A program made the translations under genes and the position numbers. This document shows, in pieces, positions 22,684 through 25,471 of a stretch of 25,471 nt of DNA; position 1 is the stretch's first letter; the number at the start of each line of letters is the position of its first letter. The stretch is taken from NCBI GenBank assembly GCA_910588175.1, contig CAJUQQ010000021.1, forward strand, positions 5,842 through 31,312, in the 5' to 3' direction. The stretch comes from an uncultured Oscillibacter sp. Its GTDB lineage: Bacteria; Bacillota; Clostridia; Oscillospirales; Oscillospiraceae. The notes under the pieces were generated by a model. It did not search any database. It saw only the letters and a program-made list of their open reading frames with translations, and had not been told where the DNA came from.

Positions 22684-23826
22684 ATGAAGAAAACGATCAA
22701 CAAACAGACCTGGGGAACCCTGCTGTGGGCGGCGGCCCTGCTGGCGCTGGTGGTTATCCTGGAAAACGTGCTGGACCCGAACAAAAACATCATGGTCTTC
22801 GCCGCCCTGAAAAAGGGCGCGGTCTACGCCCTGGTGGCGGTTTCCATGAACCTGCTCAACGGCTTCACGGGCCTGTTCTCCCTGGGCCAGGCGGGCTTCA
22901 TGCTGCTGGGCGCGTATACCTACGCGATTTTGACCATTCCCACCGCCCAGCGGGACGCGGTCTACTATATCTACAACGGCTCCGCCGTCAACTTCTCCCT
23001 GCCGGAGCTATTCGGCGGCGGGGCGCTGGGCCTGGTGCTGGGGGTGGTGCTGGCGCTGATTCTGGGGGGCTGCGTGGCGGCGGCGGTGGCCTGGCTCATC
23101 GGCCTGCCGGTGCTGCGGCTGAAAAGCGACTATCTGGCCATCGCCACCCTGGGCTTCGGCGAGATCATCCGGGCGGTGTTCCAGTGGGATAAGCTGGGGC
23201 CCGTCACCAACGGGGCCAACGCCCTGAAAAACTTCCCCACCTTCTCCAACTTCAACATCCAAAACGCCAATGGGGAGACGGTGCTGCGCCTCTCCACCTT
23301 CACGGCCTTCCTGCTGGCGGGCATCTGCGTGGCCGTCATCGTGCTTCTCATCAACTCCACCTACGGCCGGGCCTTTAAGGCCATCCGGGACGACGAGGTG
23401 GCGGCGGAGGCCATGGGCATCAATCTCTCCAGGCACAAGCGGCTGGCCTTCTGCATCAGCTCCTTCTTCGCCGGGGTGGGAGGCGGCATGTTCGCCATGT
23501 TCGCCAACCAGGCCCAGGCCAAGACCTTCACCACCGCCATGACCTACGAGATTTTGCTGATCGTGGTCATCGGCGGCATCGGCTCCGTGTCGGGCAGCTG
23601 CATCGCGGCGTTCCTGTACGTGGCCGCCAGCGAGTGGTGGCTCCGCTTCCTGGACGCGGAGACCTTCATCGGCGGGTTCAAGGTGCCTCTGCTCCGCAAC
23701 GGCTTCCGCATGGTGGTGTTCTCCGTGGTGATCATGATCGTGGTGCTGTTCTTCCGGACGGGCATCATGGGAGACAAGGAGCTGCCGGACCTCTTGAAAA
23801 AGCGCCGGAAGGAGGGGACGAAATGA
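22684..23826 (+). CDS. livM: Branched-chain amino-acid-type ABC transporter permease LivM
   Basis: This 380-residue second permease of the HAAT importer is hydrophobic with about nine or ten helices. It has the family blocks GLFSLGQAGFMLLGAYTYA near 63-81, LRLKSDYLAIATLGFGEIIR near 143-162, and the coupling segment AIRDDEVAAEAMGINLSRHK. The start at 22684 is preferred over an upstream in-frame ATG at 22645 inside livH because AAGGGGG lies about 9 bases before it. Its stop overlaps the livG start by four bases (ATGA), a translational-coupling arrangement. The tail is basic (KKRRKEGTK). Confidence 0.94.
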   Translation: MKKTINKQTWGTLLWAAALLALVVILENVLDPNKNIMVFAALKKGAVYALVAVSMNLLNGFTGLFSLGQAGFMLLGAYTYAILTIPTAQRDAVYYIYNGSAVNFSLPELFGGGALGLVLGVVLALILGGCVAAAVAWLIGLPVLRLKSDYLAIATLGFGEIIRAVFQWDKLGPVTNGANALKNFPTFSNFNIQNANGETVLRLSTFTAFLLAGICVAVIVLLINSTYGRAFKAIRDDEVAAEAMGINLSRHKRLAFCISSFFAGVGGGMFAMFANQAQAKTFTTAMTYEILLIVVIGGIGSVSGSCIAAFLYVAASEWWLRFLDAETFIGGFKVPLLRNGFRMVVFSVVIMIVVLFFRTGIMGDKELPDLLKKRRKEGTK

Positions 23827-24665
23827 GCGAGAACGTATTGAAGGTGGAAAACGTCACCATGCAGTTCGGCGGCGTGGTGGCGGTGGATAACCTGAACCTG
23901 GAGGTCAACAAAGGGGAGATCGTGGCGCTCATCGGCCCCAACGGCGCGGGGAAAACCACGGCCTTCAACGTGATTACCGGCGTGTACCAGCCCACCAACG
24001 GGGCCGTCTGGTTCCAGGGGGAGAAGATCGTGGAGAACCATCCCCAGGGGAAGATGCGCCAGCAGTACAAGGGGGAGCACGCCGGGGACTACACCCAAGT
24101 TCTGGCCCCCACCCCGGACAAGGTGACCCGCCTGGGCATGGCCCGGACCTTTCAGAACATCCGGCTGTGGAAAAGCCAGACGGTGTTTGACAACGTGCTG
24201 ATCGCCAAGCACTGCCGGGCCGCCAGCAACGTGTTCACGGCCACCTTCCGCCTGAACCGGAAGGAGGAGGCGGCCCAGCGGGAAAACGTGCTGGAGCTTT
24301 TGGAGACCGTGGGGCTGGCGGACGTGCGGAACGAACCGGCCGCCTCCCTGCCCTATGGCAAGCAGCGGCGGCTGGAGATTGCCCGGGCCCTGGCGGCGGA
24401 GCCGAAGCTGCTGCTGCTGGACGAACCGGCGGCGGGCATGAATCCCCAGGAGACCGAGGAGCTGACGGCCTTCATCAGCGAAATTCGCGGCCGGTTCCAC
24501 CTGACGGTGTTCCTCATCGAGCACCACATGAACCTGGTCATGAACATCTCCGAGCGGATCTACGTCCTGGACTTCGGCAAGCTGATCGCCCAGGGCGACC
24601 CGGCGGCGATTCAAAACGACAAGCGGGTCATCGAGGCCTATCTGGGGGTGAGCGGGGATGCTTAA
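23823..24665 (+). CDS. livG: ABC transporter ATP-binding protein LivG
   Basis: This 280-residue cytoplasmic ATPase has Walker A GPNGAGKTT at 38-46, the LivG-type signature LPYGKQRRLEIARAL (176-190) in place of LSGGQ, Walker B LLLLDEP at 196-202 and the switch His234 in LIEHHM. The segment between Walker A and the Q-loop (GMARTFQNIRLW, 105-116) includes a charged stretch (about 72-100, HPQGKMRQQYKGEHAGDY) that seems longer than usual. The normal start is 23823; sequence upstream in the same frame belongs to livM. It overlaps livF by 8 bases. Confidence 0.95.
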   Translation: MSENVLKVENVTMQFGGVVAVDNLNLEVNKGEIVALIGPNGAGKTTAFNVITGVYQPTNGAVWFQGEKIVENHPQGKMRQQYKGEHAGDYTQVLAPTPDKVTRLGMARTFQNIRLWKSQTVFDNVLIAKHCRAASNVFTATFRLNRKEEAAQRENVLELLETVGLADVRNEPAASLPYGKQRRLEIARALAAEPKLLLLDEPAAGMNPQETEELTAFISEIRGRFHLTVFLIEHHMNLVMNISERIYVLDFGKLIAQGDPAAIQNDKRVIEAYLGVSGDA

Positions 24666-25368
24666 GATTGAAAACCTGTCCGTCAGCTACGGCGGCATCC
24701 AGGCGCTCCGGGGCATCTCTCTGGAGGTGCCCGACGGCAAGATCGTCACGCTGATCGGGGCCAACGGCGCGGGCAAATCCACGACTCTGCGGACCGTCAC
24801 GGGCCTTGTCAAGGCGTCCTCCGGCTCCATCCGGTGGAACGGGGAGGAGCTTTTGGGCAAATCCATCGACAAGATCGTGGGGGCGGGCATCGCCATGAGC
24901 CCCGAGGGGCGGAGGGTCTTCGCCGACATGTCGGTGCTGGAGAATCTCCGCATCGGCGCGTACCTCCGCAACGACAAGGCGGGGGTGGAGGAGGACATCC
25001 AATGGGTCTACCGCCTGTTCCCCCGGCTGGAGGAGCGGAGCTGGCAGCTGGCGGGCACCCTCTCCGGCGGCGAGCAGCAGATGTTGGCGGTGGGCCGGGC
25101 GCTGATGTCCCGTCCCAAGCTGATGATGCTGGACGAACCCTCTCTGGGCCTGGCCCCGCTGGTGGTGCAGGACATTTTCTCCATCATCCGGGAGATCAAC
25201 CGCCAGGGCGTCACCGTTCTGCTGATCGAGCAGAACGCCAACATGGCCCTGAAAATCGCGGACCTGGCCTACGTGCTGGAGACCGGCAACATCACCATGT
25301 CCGGCACCGGCGCGGAGCTTCTGGCAAACGAAAAAGTCCGGGAAGCCTACCTAGGCAAAAACAGCTGA
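24658..25368 (+). CDS. livF: ABC transporter ATP-binding protein LivF
   Basis: This 236-residue second ATPase of the importer has Walker A GANGAGKST at 34-42, the conserved MSPEGRRVFADMSVLENL near 80-97, signature LSGGEQQ (135-141), Walker B LMMLDEP (155-161) and the LivF-typical SLGLAPLVV. The full length is normal for LivF. It starts inside the end of livG and is the last gene of the operon. Hairpins of the third repeat copy follow, starting about 25 bases after the stop. Confidence 0.95.
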   Translation: MLKIENLSVSYGGIQALRGISLEVPDGKIVTLIGANGAGKSTTLRTVTGLVKASSGSIRWNGEELLGKSIDKIVGAGIAMSPEGRRVFADMSVLENLRIGAYLRNDKAGVEEDIQWVYRLFPRLEERSWQLAGTLSGGEQQMLAVGRALMSRPKLMMLDEPSLGLAPLVVQDIFSIIREINRQGVTVLLIEQNANMALKIADLAYVLETGNITMSGTGAELLANEKVREAYLGKNS

Positions 25369-25383
25369 CCGCCCAACCAAGTT

Positions 25384-25471
25384 ATTGAAAACGAGAGGAA
25401 CCCCGTTGGGGTTCCTCTCAGGCTGTCGAAAACGTGTTTTCGCCAGCCTGAGCAAGTTTTCAGACCTTTAA
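25384..25471 (+). repeat. Multi-hairpin dispersed repeat, copy 3 (cut by window end)
   Basis: It starts ATTGAAAACGAG, then a perfect 12-bp hairpin (25393-25404 with 25408-25419, loop GTT), then the CAGGCTG-CGAAAAC / GTTTTCG-CAGCCTG hairpin (25419-25450), then AGCAAGTTTTCAGACCTTTA, matching copy 2 at 17440-17459. It therefore has the same orientation as copy 2 but a different leading hairpin. The end lies outside the window. Without a T-run, terminator activity for the liv operon is uncertain. Confidence 0.85.

Noticed and set aside
20364..22793. 809-codon minus-strand open frame opposite livJ-livH
   Set aside because: Spans two convincing genes and their gap, and is low-complexity from antisense GC-rich codons.

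Overview
This window looks like a chromosomal segment of a GC-rich, low-oxygen Firmicute, most likely a clostridial gut bacterium of the Oscillospiraceae type (Flavonifractor, Oscillibacter or Lawsonibacter relatives). That placement is an inference. It rests on the strong GC bias at third codon positions, Gram-positive AGGAGG-type ribosome binding sites, a SAM-I riboswitch before metK, a G5/LysM/M23 cell-wall peptidase and an LtaS-type phosphoglycerol transferase. Apart from dispersed intergenic repeats I see no phage, plasmid, insertion-sequence transposase, CRISPR, rRNA or tRNA signal.

Layout. Positions 1-1326 (minus strand) hold rlmB followed by a Pro/Ala/Glu-rich protein that runs off the left edge. 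From 1524 (plus) come ftsH and an overlapping GNAT acetyltransferase. A terminator with an embedded promoter then leads to malQ and a Na/Pi-cotransporter-PhoU protein. A LysM-G5-M23 peptidase (8113-9924, minus) is divergent from pta (10440-11420, plus), whose leader carries a hairpin-rich element with terminal inverted repeats. A four-gene minus-strand operon (15769 down to 11635) follows: a rhomboid-fold protein without catalytic residues plus a zinc-ribbon tail, an LtaS-like enzyme, a small membrane protein and a patatin-like lipase. Divergent from it is SAM-riboswitch-controlled metK. Next come a GNAT gene (minus), a 60-residue small protein (plus) and a CZB-type chemoreceptor (minus). The right end is a complete branched-chain amino-acid-type ABC importer, livJ-livH-livM-livG-livF.

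How the genes work together. Most are housekeeping or envelope functions: rRNA methylation, membrane proteolysis, glycogen/maltodextrin handling, phosphate uptake, acetyl-phosphate metabolism, SAM synthesis, zinc-type chemosensing and amino-acid import. The least ordinary items are the rhomboid-like/LtaS-like/membrane/patatin operon, a candidate membrane-lipid or lipoteichoic-acid remodelling unit, and a roughly 190-bp multi-hairpin repeat present three times. The repeat lies after pta, after metK and after livF; its terminator-like hairpin differs in sequence between copies while the surrounding sequence is conserved. No clearly new defence or biosynthetic system is visible.
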